Shown: positions 21,406 through 31,995 of the stretch, piece by piece
How positions within the stretch are numbered: the stretch's first letter is position 1
Layout: each line of letters opens with the position of its first letter
Origin: Achatina immaculata
Taxonomy: Eukaryota > Mollusca > Gastropoda > Stylommatophora > Achatinidae
Reading direction: 5' to 3'
Assembly: GCA_009760885.1 (NCBI GenBank)
Contig: CM019710.1
Coordinates: 455,179-519,178, forward strand
DNA: 64,000 bases
Notes under the pieces: model-generated
Databases searched by the model: none
What the model saw: the letters and a program-made list of their open reading frames with translations, nothing else
Told to the model about the DNA's origin: nothing
Made by a program: the position numbers and the translations under genes

Positions 21406-21689
21406 AAACGACAAGTCCTCGCCCGGCTTACCCTTTTATTTGCCATTCTGTTTTAATCCACAACGGGCTGTCCTTGAAAATAAAGTTGGGGTGGGAGTGA
21501 GGATTTAAAGGGGCTGGGGAGAGGTGGGAAATGGGAGGCTACCTAGTTCTGAAGCAGTGCTACTGTTTAGGCCCCTCTCTCCGTGGAGGCAGGACTAACA
21601 ATAGCAATAAATTATTTTTTTAAATTGGTTTTAACTAATATAAGTAGAACTGAGGTACATGGTTCTGTTTTATAAGAAGAAAGAGAGCG

Positions 21690-22440
21690 TCAGTAAATGG
21701 ACAGTAAAGTAATATAAAACAGCGTCAGGACAGTAAAATGATATAACACAGCGTCAGGACAGTAAAGTATTATAACACAGCGTCAGGACAGTAAAGTATT
21801 ATAACACAGCGTGAGGACAGTAAAGTATTATAACACAGCGTCAGGACAGTAAAGTAATATAACATAGCGTCAAGACAGTAAAGTATTATAACACAGCGTC
21901 AGGACAATAAAATATTATAACACACCGTCAGGACAGTAAAGTATTATAACAGCGTCAGGAAATGGACAGTAAAGTAATATAACAGCGTCAGGAAATAATG
22001 GACAGTAAAGTAATAAAACACAGCGTCAGGAAATAATGGACAGTAAAGTAATATAACAGCGTCAAGAAATGGACAGTAAAGTAATATAACAGCGTCAGGA
22101 AATAATGGACAGTAAAGTAATATAACAGCGTCAAGAAATGGACAGTAAAGTAATATAACACAGCGTCAGGAAATAATGGACTGTAAAGTAATATAACACA
22201 GCGTCAGGAAATAATGGACAGTAAAGTAATATAACACAGCGTCAGGAAATAATGGACAGTAAAGTAATATAACACAGCGTCAGGAAATAATGGACAGTAA
22301 AGTAATATAACAGCGTCAGGAAATAATGGACAGTAAAGTAATATAACAGCGTCAAGAAATGGACAGTAAAGTAATATAACAGCGTCAGGAAATAATGGAC
22401 AGTAAAGTAATAAAACACAGCGTCAGGAAATGGTCATTAA
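21690..22440. repeat. Minisatellite with 29/33/36/38-bp unit variants
   Basis: Units share CAGCGTCAGGA...CAGTAAAGTAATAT. The left half uses a 29-bp form (AACACAGCGTCAGGACAGTA AAGTATTAT). The right half uses longer forms with an AAATAATGG insertion (38 or 36 bp) or AAATGG (33 bp). Neighbouring units in the right half repeat in mixed-length groups, a sign of higher-order duplication. Confidence 0.93.
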
Positions 22441-22499
22441 AGTACTAGAACCCAATGTTGTGTGGTCAGGCCTCGAGAAAAAATCCTACACAACGCACT

Positions 22500-22625
22500 T
22501 TTAGACGTGAGAAAAAAAAAAGATAAATTACAAGCGAATTACGTGGGGCTCGAACCACAGGTTCCAGCAGAACGAGCAGGCGTCTAGCCACACATAAACA
22601 GCGCATTAATAAGCTTTGCTATCTT
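22500..22625 (-). mobile_element. tRNA-like SINE head, antisense
   Basis: The minus strand shows GTGGCTAGACGCCTGCTCG (A-box region) and GTGGTTCGAGCCCCACG (B box), followed by an A-rich run after complementing the flank. A similar head on the plus strand lies at 22875-22985. Spacing and boxes fit a pol III promoter. Not called as a tRNA gene because a complete cloverleaf is not evident. Confidence 0.55.
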
Positions 22626-22874
22626 GTACCCCCCCCCCCTTCCAAAAAAATGATGTCTGATAGCAAAGCCATCAATGCCTGTCTGATCGAAAATCGTGAC
22701 ACCAGGAAAGAGAACAAGGTCGTGACACAGAAATCCCGTCGCTCAGATTCAGTCTCCTCGCAGGTACCAAATCTGTGAATCTTCCGCTGATGTCTAATGC
22801 ATGCCGGACAACAATAACAGCAACTAAACGATTTTTAAAAGTTTTCTATGGGTGCACGATGGCAACATGTATTA

Positions 22875-22985
22875 ATACTCTGTTGTGGCCTGGCTAGACG
22901 GCTGCTCATCCTGGTAGAGTCCGTGGGTGTAGTTCCAGGTAGTGCTCGTGTCATTTTTCTTTATCTCGCGTCTTAAAAGTTTTGT
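22875..22985 (+). mobile_element. tRNA-like SINE head, sense
   Basis: TGGCCTGGCTAGACGGCTGC, then GTGGGTGTAGTTCCAGGTAG as a decayed B box, similar in layout to the antisense head at 22500-22625. The two form a diverged inverted pair about 300 bp apart. 22626-22874 and 22986-23378 hold no other recognised feature apart from a C run at 22630. Confidence 0.5.
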
Positions 22986-23378
22986 GTCTATGATTTTTTT
23001 TTTTAGGTCTAACCACTGAGCACTGTGTTCTGTTACCTTACTACCATTTTTCTTACTCTTTCTTTTTCTTTCTAGAAGTATAAGAGTGAGTCACGAAACT
23101 GTCCTCTATTACTGCTGAAAGAGTCTGCGTCTACTGTTCTGTTGCTTTACTGCGTGATAGCCTCGTTGTTTCCTATTTGTAAAAACGTGTAACTACAAAA
23201 TTACAGGAACGAGAGACAAAAAAATATGACGAGCACGTATAAATCAAGAACGTACAACAATCCTGTCTTTCGGCAACCGTTTTCTTCAAGGACTGCATAC
23301 AGAAAACACACACACAGCAGTTTATTAAAAGCACGAAATTTAGATTTTAAAAAAAATGTTAAGCATTTATCTCTGTTA

Positions 23379-23645
23379 GTATTCTCCTCCAAGAAACAGA
23401 AACACAAAATATGCCTATGTACATTCTGGTAAGATTCTCCTCCATGAAACAGGAACACAAAATGTGCCTAGGTACATTCTGGTAAGATTCTCCTCCAAGA
23501 AACAGGAACACAAAATGTGCCTAGGTACATTCTGGTAAGAGTCTCCTCCAAGAAACAGAAACACAAAATGTGCCTAGGTACATTCTGGTAAGATTCTCCT
23601 CCAAGAAACAGAAACACAAAATGTGCCTAGGTACATTCTGGTAAG
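23379..23645. repeat. 53-bp minisatellite
   Basis: Five copies of a 53-bp unit (GATTCTCCTCCAAGAAACAG, AACACAAAATGTGCCTAGGT, ACATTCTGGTAA). The first unit differs most (ATATGCCTATGTACATTC). The block CCTAGGTACATTCTGGTAAG is invariant in the later units. Confidence 0.93.
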
Positions 23646-23889
23646 CTCGAAGTACAAGATGGCCTTTGGCTAAGTTGCTCTTGAAGCAGTCACGTGTTAG
23701 CTGTGGGTTGCGCCCAACATCTTTTTTTTGCTGAACATCTGCTGTCATGGCCGACTCTCTCAATGTAGGATTTACATAGTAGATCACAGAACAAGCAAGC
23801 AGTGTTTATGTGGCCAGGATATCTCTGCTGTCTCGTGCATCTTTTTCCTTAAAGTTTTGTCCTCTTGTTCTCCTCAGATAATGCATCGT

Positions 23890-24140
23890 CTTTTACGTAG
23901 ACTCGCACTTCGAGTGATTCGATCCTTTTCCAGTTCTTCCTAGTCTTCTTTTTTTAACTGAAATATCTCTTGTGGATGCCTCAGAGATATTGTTGTATCT
24001 CAGTTTTGGTTTTCCACGTGACCTCCGTCTCTTCTTAAGTTTACAATATGAACTTTGCTTAGGGATATGGCTTTCATTCATTCTTGCTACATGCCCTGAC
24101 CGTCTTAATCTTCGCCCAGTACGAGGCTGTGGTCAATGGC
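23890..24140 (-). mobile_element. LINE C-terminal fragment, antisense
   Basis: The minus-strand frame includes R-R-L-R-R-S-G-H-V-A-R-M, then E-S-H-I-P-K-Q and K-R-R-R-S-R-G-K-P-K-L-R-Y. This is the GHVxRM...GRPKLRY arrangement at the C terminus of RTE/CR1-like LINE proteins. No RT motifs remain. It directly abuts the family D fragment at 24165-24470. Confidence 0.65.
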
Positions 24141-24164
24141 TCTCTAATTCCTTCGCTTTCTCCC

Positions 24165-24470
24165 AATGACGGTGTCTCATATGTTGTCTTCCTGTCTACA
24201 TCTCTGTCTACCTCTCGCTCTTTTTTTTCATTCCATCTTTCCTTCTAGTATGGTCTTCAGTGTATTATTACGTCTTTTGATATGGCCAAAATACTTTGTT
24301 CTCTTGAAATATATTTCTTTGAGAAGTTCATGTTCCACCTGTAATTGGTCAGTTACTTTCGCATTTATTCTTTTCATTCTCATAACATTCCTGTAGATCC
24401 ACATTTATGCTGCAGTTATCATTCTCTCTGATTGTTTGCTTGGAGTCTAGGTTTCTGCGTCGTACAGTAG
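24165..24470 (-). mobile_element. Family D LINE fragment, antisense
   Basis: Matches 12530-12790 over several blocks (CTACCTCTCGCTCTTTT, TATGGTCTTCAGTGTATTAT, TATTTCTTTGAGAAGTTCA, GAGTCTAGGTTTCTGC). Its right side is cut by the mariner-type insertion at 24471, so the transposon landed inside this LINE. Confidence 0.65.
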
Positions 24471-25792
24471 TACATGCTGTTTTTAAAGTCTCACTACATT
24501 TTCTATGAAAAAAAAGAAAAATGAAGCAAATGACGTCATTACAAAATGTACTTTAAAAAGTCATTACAATAGTGACTGCTATGATACAACACTGTTTTGT
24601 GTTAGCTGGAACGTACCATTGAAGTATTCATTATAACAGGTGTTGGAAATGTCCACCACGGGCTTCAAGACATGACTGTACACGTCTCTTCATTTTGTCA
24701 AATATCTTGTGCAACGTGTCTGATTTTATTTCTTCAATTGTTTGTACGTTGTTTTTGTAAACATTTCCTTTCCAGAAACCCATAGATAATAATCTAATAG
24801 ATTAGATCTGGAGAACGAGCAGGCCAAATTCCACGAGAAATTATGCGATTTGCGAACATTTCTTCCAAAAAACGTGTTGCTCTAGCTGTGTGTGCAGTTG
24901 CACCATCTTGCTGGAACCACGCTTCTTCAATTCCACGTTCATTCAGCTGTTCTAAGAAATGTTCCAGAATTTCAGTACAGTACAGATCGGCATTTATAGT
25001 GTGGTTGAAGAAAACTGGTTCAATTAAATGTTTTCTACTGACGGCACACCATACCCCAAATTTTCGCATCGTGTAGCGACGCTTCATGAAATGCAATGGG
25101 ATTAACACTGCTCCAAATACGATTATTCTGGCTATTGACGTATCCAGATAGATGAAACCATGCCCTATCAGAGAAAAATGTTAAATCGAGAACTGACTCG
25201 TCTTCTTCAGCTAAAAATTGCTTGAAACCACGTGGAGTAGTTGATTCTGGATTGATTGTCACACTCTTTTCGTTCAGACACAACAAAAATCTTGATTGGA
25301 TGACAATCTAACCGATATTTCAGAATTTTGGGCACTGTGCTCAGTGATACGTTTACTTCGTGCGACATTTTCCTTAAGGACTTGCATGGACTTTTCAGGA
25401 TTCCTTCTTGGATATCTAGACATTTTTCTTCAGACACAGCAGGCCTACCAGATCGCGGAGCATCTTCCACAGTTCCCGTATCACGAAACTTATTCAACAA
25501 ATTTCTAACCGTAGTGCGACGAGGAGGTTGTTTATCAGGAAAATTGTGCTATAAATCTTTGAACAACCATCCATGTGTATCGATCGCCATTTCGAAACAC
25601 TTGTTCAACCAAACAAATTCTTTCTTCCGTTGATAACACCATTCTGTTTTGAGTGCAAAAAATTACTCTAGCAGATGACAACTATTGATTGCATTTTTCT
25701 TCACGACTGACTGTGCAGCAAGTTTTTTATGACGTTATTTGTTTCATTTTTACATAGAAAATAAATGTAATGAGACTTTAAAACATCATGTA
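24471..25792 (-). mobile_element. Mariner/Tc1-type DNA transposon, about 1.3 kb, decayed
   Basis: Bounded by imperfect terminal inverted repeats of about 70 bp: 24471-24540 starts TACATGCTGTTTTTAAAGTC and the complement of 25724-25792 starts TACATGATGTTTTAAAGTCT. Both continue through TTTCTATG, AAAAATGAARCAAAT and ACGTCAT. TA lies at each outer end, the usual mariner target. The minus strand codes for a transposase pseudogene (24631-25642). Length, ends and coding layout all fit the IS630-Tc1-mariner superfamily. It inserted into the family D LINE on its left. Confidence 0.9.
24631..25642 (-). pseudogene. Mariner-like DDE transposase pseudogene
   Basis: Starts at an ATG at 25642 (MVLSTEERICLVEQVFRNGD), the conserved N terminus of an arthropod/invertebrate mariner-like group. 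A helix-turn-helix region follows with APRSGRP (about 25450) and SPCKSLRKMSHE. The catalytic part has FFSDRAWFHLSGYVN (first Asp), WFQQDGATAHTARATRF (second Asp) and RSPDL followed after a frame change by a DYYLW block (third Asp). That puts 36-37 residues between the second and third Asp. Stops or frameshifts occur near 25553, 25215, 25075 and 24800, so no functional transposase can be made. The remnant ends H-L-L-stop at 24631. Confidence 0.88.
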
Positions 25793-26499
25793 CCTGCTAC
25801 AACTGTGTGTTATTAAAACCTGTACAAGTACTACTATTACTACTTCTAATTTCTGCATCTAATATACCTCAATGACGTAATCACTAATACGAATTGCCAC
25901 ATATAGTTGTACATTTGCATTTTTTGCCCCAGTCATCATGAACTATGTATATCTGCATATCTGTCTCTTGGATAAAATGGACGGCATAGAGTCTTTCCTG
26001 CATAGAACTATAAAGTAAACCGTATAGAACTTTAAAGTAAGCTGTATGGAGATGTCAGGTAAACTGTATAGGATGGTAAACCGTATAGAATTGTAAAGTA
26101 AACCACATAGAACTGTAAAGTAAACCACATAGAACTCCTGCCGGGTTGGAATAACACTGGAGTCCGGTAAGTCCAAGAGATTCTATGTTTCATGTAAAAG
26201 CAATATATCAAAATCGTACAACAAACGTTCCAAGACAGGCTCCCGTTGTTTGGTGCCCCCTGCTGTTCCAATAACCAACATTTATGCATGTCAGCCTGAT
26301 TCTCTCAGATTTAGTCCAATTCTGACGTTTCTCTGCTCTCATTTTAATTCCCCCACGATGGTTACTTTTTTCCCTCTCCTCCATTCTAGTTGACTGGGCA
26401 CCTTATTTAGATGACGCAGCGGCAGGATGGTTAGTTGATCGTGATGTGGTTAATGGTGTCAACGTGACGGATTCACAGAGTATGCTTAGTAAGACTGAG
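25793..26499. other. Unassigned region with a small 22-bp repeat
   Basis: 25998-26135 holds about five degenerate copies of AAAGTAAACCACATAGAACTGT. Nothing else is recognised; open frames on the minus strand are shadows of this repeat. Confidence 0.6.
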
Positions 26500-26880
26500 A
26501 TGAATTTGTTTTGAAAAGAATGAGTCCATCTGTTAAGCCAGTCAGCTGTGGCAAGCCCAACTGTCCTGGGCATGCGAGATTACATGGCAATGACGTGGCA
26601 GGCAGATTTACCGAATAGGCTAAAATAAATGGCAGGTTGAGAATGGACAAGAGTGACACTGCTACGGCTGTATTGGACACTGCGGGAAAATGAAGAGCGG
26701 GAATGGAAGAACAATGTAGCCGTGAGGAGACTGCTGGAGCTAGGACAAATTAAAAGTACTGGCAGAAAATCCAAACTGTGTGGCAGAAAACGGGTCGTAA
26801 ACAACTAACACATGACAGGAACTATTAGCAAACATACTCTTGGATGGATGCCGGCCTCTGAATTTTGAACTTTGAACTGG
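26500..26880 (+). mobile_element. RNase H-type LINE C-terminal remnant
   Basis: A plus-strand frame gives C-P-G-H-A-R-L-H-G-N-D-V-A at about 26563, the CPGHxGxxGNxxAD signature at the end of an RNase H domain in LINE polyproteins. Downstream, after frame changes, R-R-L-L-E-L-G-Q-I-K-S-T-G and C-G-R-K-R-V-V-N-N then stop fit the C-terminal extension. The 3' end is TTTTGAACTTTGAAC, a two-unit 7-bp tail also seen at the very start of the window. Several frame breaks; a fossil. Confidence 0.65.
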
Positions 26881-27441
26881 TTTAGATGGGTTCCTTATGC
26901 CAATAAATGCGCTTCAGTGTTTCGTGGTTGGTACAGTTTTTTTTGTGGGGTGGGAGTTCCCACAGTTTGAGATGCATTGACAAATGCACAAAGGTAATAT
27001 ATCTTGGGGCTTTAGTCGCATCGATGATAAGAATTTTTGCTATTAATTTCGCACAGAATACACACTTGTAGTTGAATGTCTTCACATTTTTTTTTTTCGA
27101 GACCCATGGTTTTCTAGGAGCGAGAGTCTCACACATTGCGACGTTAACAATGACTAGAATATCCAGGATACAACATGGTGCGAGCGAGGAGAAGACAGAG
27201 CTTCTCTGTCTTTCCAAAGGTATGATATTTGAGTGGTAAGGTTAACACTGGCTGACATTTGAGAAGTTTATGTATTAATGGCGTAGGTGGAGTGTCGCTT
27301 GGCACTCAGTAAGTAAGCACATCAGCGCCTGACATTCGTGATGTTAATATTTTATGACATTTAACATCATATTTATTATCATCATGTGTCATAGCCCCGG
27401 GGAAGAGTGACCTGCAGTGGTTATCAAGCTAACTGTACTCA
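26881..27441. other. No gene supported
   Basis: A 111-codon minus-strand frame (26882-27217) has several cysteines but no recognisable domain, no codon pattern I can assess and no splice context, so I leave it unassigned. Confidence 0.35.
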
Positions 27442-27698
27442 TCATCATCATCATCATTATCATCATCATCATCATCAGGTGCCGTTCCGACTGAAGTTGG
27501 CTATAATGCTTCTCCAGAATACACGATCCTTCATGCGGGCCATCAGCTCAACTGGTGATCTCCTCTCACACCATCTCCTCAGACTGTCCAGTATCATTTC
27601 TCACGGTCTTCCCCTGACTCTTCTTCCCTCTATTTTTCCTGCTATTATATTTTCAATGCCCCCTCTTCTCATTGCATGTCCTATGAAAGTACATTGTT

Positions 27699-27734
<36 letters not shown>

Positions 27735-27893
27735 TCTCTCTTATTTTTTTGGCAAGATTTTTTTTTATTTCTCCAGCTCTTCCTAAACATTCTTCATTAG
27801 GTATTTTTGCTGTTCAGGGAATTCTCACCATTCTTCTAATAAACGACATTACTATTACTTCCAATGATTTCTGTGCAGATTCTTGTACTCAGA
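27442..27893 (-). mobile_element. Family A LINE 3' fragment with internal (CT)n and short TSD
   Basis: Antisense copy. (TCATCA)n at 27442-27478, then the complement of the CAGTCGG..GGCAC end, GRPRE-, R-G-G-I-E-N- and RRMLRIP-equivalent segments. A (CT)n microsatellite at 27700-27741 has expanded within the region coding for K-I-R-E-R. TGTACTCA flanks it at 27434-27441 and 27894-27901, a plausible 8-bp target duplication. Confidence 0.83.
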
Positions 27894-28711
27894 GATTTCT
27901 AAAAATTCATTTATACTTTCCGAACGCCTCTGAAGGTGTCTCCCTGGATTCCTTGAGTTGACACTTTGCGACTATTCTTTTTTTTTTTTTTTTTTGGGGG
28001 GGGGGGGGGTATATTATTAAAGACAGTATTACTTTCCCATAATTCCACAGGATCTGACCATTTTGAAGCAGCCAATCACGGACAGGTCATCTCACATGTT
28101 ACTCCAGATATACTACATGAAATCGGAAACAAACTCGATTATAGCATTGTCGTGGGCCGTATCACACGGGACGGGCCCACACTGGGTCCACCCAACCCAT
28201 TACTCGTCAACCACCAAGTTCTGTTATAAAAGAACATAGTTTTGAACGTATAAACTGTGGGGAAGTAGGAACAGCTTTATTACTTAACTACAAAGTTGTG
28301 GCGTTTCAGCATAAACCTTAATCTTACCAACACATATAGGACTACACGCAACTTGTTAGATCTTGCTAGACATGATCTTAATGAATGTGAAAGAAAGTGA
28401 TGTTAGAATAGCAACACTGAAACTATATTTGTATGTGTGTGCATGTGTGCGTGCGCGCTATTTTGTTAAATTAGTTTCATCTCATGCAATTCATTATCTT
28501 ATATTTGTGAATGTAATAGTTTCATTTGCATTCTTAAGCATATATATACATTTTCTGTAATTTGTATAATTATATTAAATAGAATGTGTGGAAAGAATGA
28601 AAGATGAGCGATGAATAGTAGAATGTAAGACGGGCTTGTGTGCACAAATCTTCACACTTTGAAAATGAAGATCATTCATTCATTCATTCATTCATTCATG
28701 GCTGAGTTCAT
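27894..28711. other. No gene recognised; T/G homopolymer junction and (ATTC)n
   Basis: 27978-28010 is a T run directly joined to a G run. 28676-28698 is (ATTC)n. No coding feature is supported in between. Confidence 0.45.
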
Positions 28712-28800
28712 TAGTTCGCTGTTCTCTCGTGACTAGCCAGTTGCTCGTGCTACCGGAGTGCGAGGTTCGAGTCCTGGGTAAATCTCTCTTCTTCTTTGTT
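28712..28800 (+). mobile_element. tRNA-like sequence (SINE head)
   Basis: AGCCAGTTGCTCGTGCTACC and GAGTGCGAGGTTCGAGTCCT GGGT form a plausible A-box/B-box pair at pol III spacing. The B box is intact (GGTTCGAGTCC). No SINE body follows that I recognise and a clean cloverleaf is not obvious, so I prefer a SINE head over a tRNA gene. Confidence 0.5.
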
Positions 28801-29390
28801 GTCTAAAAGTGCTTTGTCTATGCCTTTCTCAAAGTCTTACCATACAGTATAGTGCCCTCTTACTTCACCACCTGGAAAGTGTTAAGGGACCATCGGAGCA
28901 CCCTGTGTGCTGATTACACGGGCTGTCTTTCCACAGAGCAATTGATTATAAAACTGTTTTAGATCAACACTTTACATCTGCTGTTTAGATCCGCCGTGGA
29001 ATCAGTGTATTCTGTAGAATGGCTGGAGTAATTCTGTTACCGCATAACAATTTGTTGGACTACATTTAATAAGAAAATTGAGAAGATAAATGTACTGCGT
29101 GTATTCAGCTATCTTATGTTATTATGTTTAAATGTAAGAATGCAACATAAAGGAGGATCTGTAACTTGAGCTTTAATTAAATACTTTTTTCCTAGTTTAT
29201 ACATTATGGTATCACAGCTTTACTGCAGTGCTTCGTGTATAGTTGTATACTTATACACTACTTTTTCCAGTTTTAATTATGTATGTTTTGTGTATAACAT
29301 AGCTATATTAACATATCTTGATTGTATGCATGTAAAAAGATGTAAGCGAGAAGAGATAGAAATAAGGCTTGAATCGACAGAAAAATGGTT
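28801..29390. other. No feature recognised
   Basis: AT-rich, no supported gene or repeat. Confidence 0.4.
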
Positions 29391-29737
29391 CTAAGAGCAC
29401 CTAATAAAAACAGGAAAGATCGAAGGTAGAAGAGACAGAGGTAGACAGAGAGACAAGATGTATGATGGTTTGGTATCCTGAAACAGGAAATGCTCAGAGA
29501 CAAGCCTGTTGATATGAACAAGGGATTGAGGGCTGTGGAAGGACATGATATTCTACGCCAGTCGACAGAGACCTTGAGAGAGACAGAGAGAGAGAAAAGA
29601 GGGAGAGAAAAAGATAGATAAAGAAGAAAAAGAGAGAGAGAAAGGAGAGAGAAAGACAGAGACAGACAGACAGACAAACAGAAAAAGAGGAAGAGAGAAT
29701 ATATGCAACGTGTATAAAATCAGACAAATCTGCGTCA
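29391..29737 (+). mobile_element. Family C-like LINE 3' fragment followed by (GA)n
   Basis: Plus strand reads T-G-K-I-E-G-R-R-D-R-G-R-Q-R-D-K-M-Y-D-G-L at about 29412-29474, the same C-terminal motif as 8697-9190, then a decayed remainder ending near CGCCAGTCGAC. A purine tract of GAGA/GACA repeats (29576-29697) follows and gives rise to long Ser/Leu/Phe antisense frames that are not genes. Confidence 0.7.
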
Positions 29738-29912
29738 CAGTTCTTTATCCTTAGAAAACATGGCTCTGTCGCCAGTTCTTCATCCTTAGAAGACATGGCT
29801 CTGTCGCCAGTTCTTCATCCTTAGAAGACATGGCTCTGTCGCCAGTTCTTCATCCTTAGAAAACATGGCTCTGTCGCCAGTTCTTCATCCTTAGAAAATA
29901 TGGCTCTGTCGC
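29738..29912. repeat. 35-bp minisatellite
   Basis: Five units of TCTTCATCCTTAGAAGACAT GGCTCTGTCGCCAGT with few differences. The GA-rich tract abuts it on the left. Confidence 0.93.
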
Positions 29913-30680
29913 TTACTTTTCTTGACTTCTTCTTCTTCGTTCGCTTCTACCACCAAGATCGTCCCATGATCTACTGAATTTACTCCTGTGGTTCTCGCGA
30001 TAGTCTCATTTATGATGGAGGCTCAGAGCATCGTGGGGCTTGGGCCTATAATCGGTGAGTCATAGATACGGCATTGCGTGACACCGTCGTTTTCGTTGCA
30101 CCAGTTCAGTCCAGAGTTGGACACTCTCACCGGAAAAACTTGGCGTGTTTTGTATATCAGAATAACTTTTCTTGCAATGTCTTTCATTTACTCATTTCTG
30201 TGTCCCCCTCCTCCCATTTTGGTATGGTTTTTAATTAAGCTACCTCACTTTATACATGAGACATTATGGCAGCAGGATCTAAATCTTGGTGAGCACAATC
30301 AATGTCCAGCAGAGCTTTAGTTGGGAGAAGCAATAACCGAAGCTGAACTAGGAGAAATATTCGATTGTGCTACAGACGGCGATATCTGAAATTTTGTCTG
30401 CGAATAGAAACAATAAACTTGTCAATCCATGTTGAAGATTGGTGCTTTATAAGTGGTACAAAAAAAAGACCCAATGACGATTACATTTTGGCATACATGA
30501 TGCTATTTCTGCAATATTCGATTTTAATTTATTGCTCTTTTCTCTAAAATTGAGTCATTCTATTTTTTTTAAAATCTAGTATAAATGCGTGCATGATGAT
30601 TTAGGCAGGAGAAGCAGTGAAAGTGGTGGAGTGCAGGCATCGTTATGAACTGGACGCATGTTACGAATGATTAGTTGAAA
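29913..30680. other. No feature recognised
   Basis: No repeat match or domain-bearing frame noticed. Confidence 0.4.
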
Positions 30681-30916
30681 CACTTTCATCTCCTTCACGT
30701 GACGTGTCCTTTTCAGAACTTCGTACCTAACACAGCCTCCCTGAATGCAATGCGGTCTTGCGCAAGCTGACCAGCGTATCGCAATGACACGTTCAGGTTT
30801 TCCGTGATGTCCTGAGTCCACTTCTCGCAAGGTCGTCCCTTTTCGTCCCTTCTACTATCAGTCTCTCCAATATGTTATGTCTCTTGATGTGGTGGGAGTA
30901 CCTCAGCTTTCTAATC
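30681..30916 (-). mobile_element. Family F LINE, 3' portion, antisense
   Basis: Matches 58995-59250 over long blocks (CTTCACGTGACGTG, ACAGCCTCCCTGAATGCAAT GCGG, GATGTCCTGAGTCCAC, GGTCGTCCCTTTT). The complement reads as the C-terminal tail of a LINE protein (G-R-P-C-E-K-W-T-Q-D-I-T-E-N). The element is interrupted at 30916 and resumes at 31619. Confidence 0.75.
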
Positions 30917-30960
<44 letters not shown>

Positions 30961-31618
30961 ACGACATCACTCTGGAACGCATGAAGCAATTTCAACCAAA
31001 CATTGTACACAAAGGACTTGCAATCTCCCGATCTTAGATCGTCGTATATAAGGTACGCTAATTCGGCAAGTCTTCCAATTTGTCGTTTTTCAGGGAATGT
31101 GACAGTTTCATTTCGCTCTTTTACTTCATAGTGTAACTGTCTCCTGCACGGATATTATGCTGTTTGGATCACATTCAGTACCTAAATTCGGCAAGGGGTT
31201 CTAGGGGTGGGGGTGGGATGTGGTGACATGTACAAATAATCGAAAATGACCTATATTAGTGTCGAATCCATAGTTTTCGAGGTCGCTGAGATGAATAGTG
31301 GCACTCAAAAGTTCAGCCCCATCGGCTTGGGGTGGGTGGGTGAGAAGTGGTGAAAAATAAAACATCCAAACTGACTGAGATTAGTATCGACTCCATAGTT
31401 TTAAGGGTGGCTAAGCTGATTGGTGACTTTCCTGGTGACAATTAAGCCCACGTTTAGTTGAATAGAACTCTGTAGAACCGTCTATACGCTGTAGAACCTT
31501 CCAGAAGGCTGTGGGAATGAATAGAACGTTGTAGAACCGTCTAGAAAGTTGTGGAAATGGATAGAACTTTGTTGACTGGGATTTATAAATACCCTGGCAA
31601 CGCCGGGTAATCAGCTAA
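30917..31618. mobile_element. Helitron-like non-autonomous insertion in family F LINE
   Basis: About 700 bp separating two parts of one LINE. The left end is (TA)n (30918-30956). The right end has a short hairpin (CCCTGGCAACGCCGGG, 31592-31607) followed eight bases later by CTAA and then T. A hairpin just upstream of CTRR, with insertion between A and T, is the Helitron 3' signature. No target duplication is evident, also as in Helitrons, and the interior codes for nothing. It contains repeated phrases GAATAGAAC and TAGAACCGTCTA. A canonical 5' TC end is not seen, which leaves the call uncertain. Confidence 0.5.
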
Positions 31619-31995
31619 TTTTGATAATATTCACAAGCCCGTTTTCTGCGACGCGACACCTGACCCCATCAGTATCTATTTATTTGATTTTCTTTCTATC
31701 CATGATATTCTAAGTGCCCTTCTATAACATCTCATTTCAAATACTGTTATTTGTGATTTGTTAAGTGTCAGTGTTTTGCATCCCTACGTTGCCATTGGAA
31801 ATGTGTAAGCTCTCAGTAAACATAGTTTTGTTTTCTTGTTGGTAACTTGCCGCATAATCTTCATTTGCTCTAGTTTCTATGATGCATCAGCTAACCTTCT
31901 TTTGATTTCCACTGTGCGGTAGCCATTGGTGGCGGTGACCGAACCTAGATATTCAACACTTGGACTGGATCCAAAATAGTTAAACTGGGGCCTTA
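31619..31995 (-). mobile_element. Family F LINE, upstream portion, antisense
   Basis: Continues the element at 30681-30916. It aligns with 59280-59490 through GCGACACCTGA, TATTTGATTTTCTTTCTATC CATGA, CTATAACATCTCATTTCAAA and TTGCATCCCTACGTTGCCA. It extends further 5' than that copy, to about 31990, with sequence complementing a region that in related LINEs lies between RT and C terminus. Not coding. Confidence 0.72.

Noticed and set aside
26882..27217. 111-codon minus frame with scattered cysteines
   Set aside because: No recognisable domain, no splice context and no related copy; length is within chance for AT-rich DNA.
28712..28800. tRNA gene
   Set aside because: B box is good but I could not form a convincing acceptor stem and anticodon arm; SINE head is the simpler reading.
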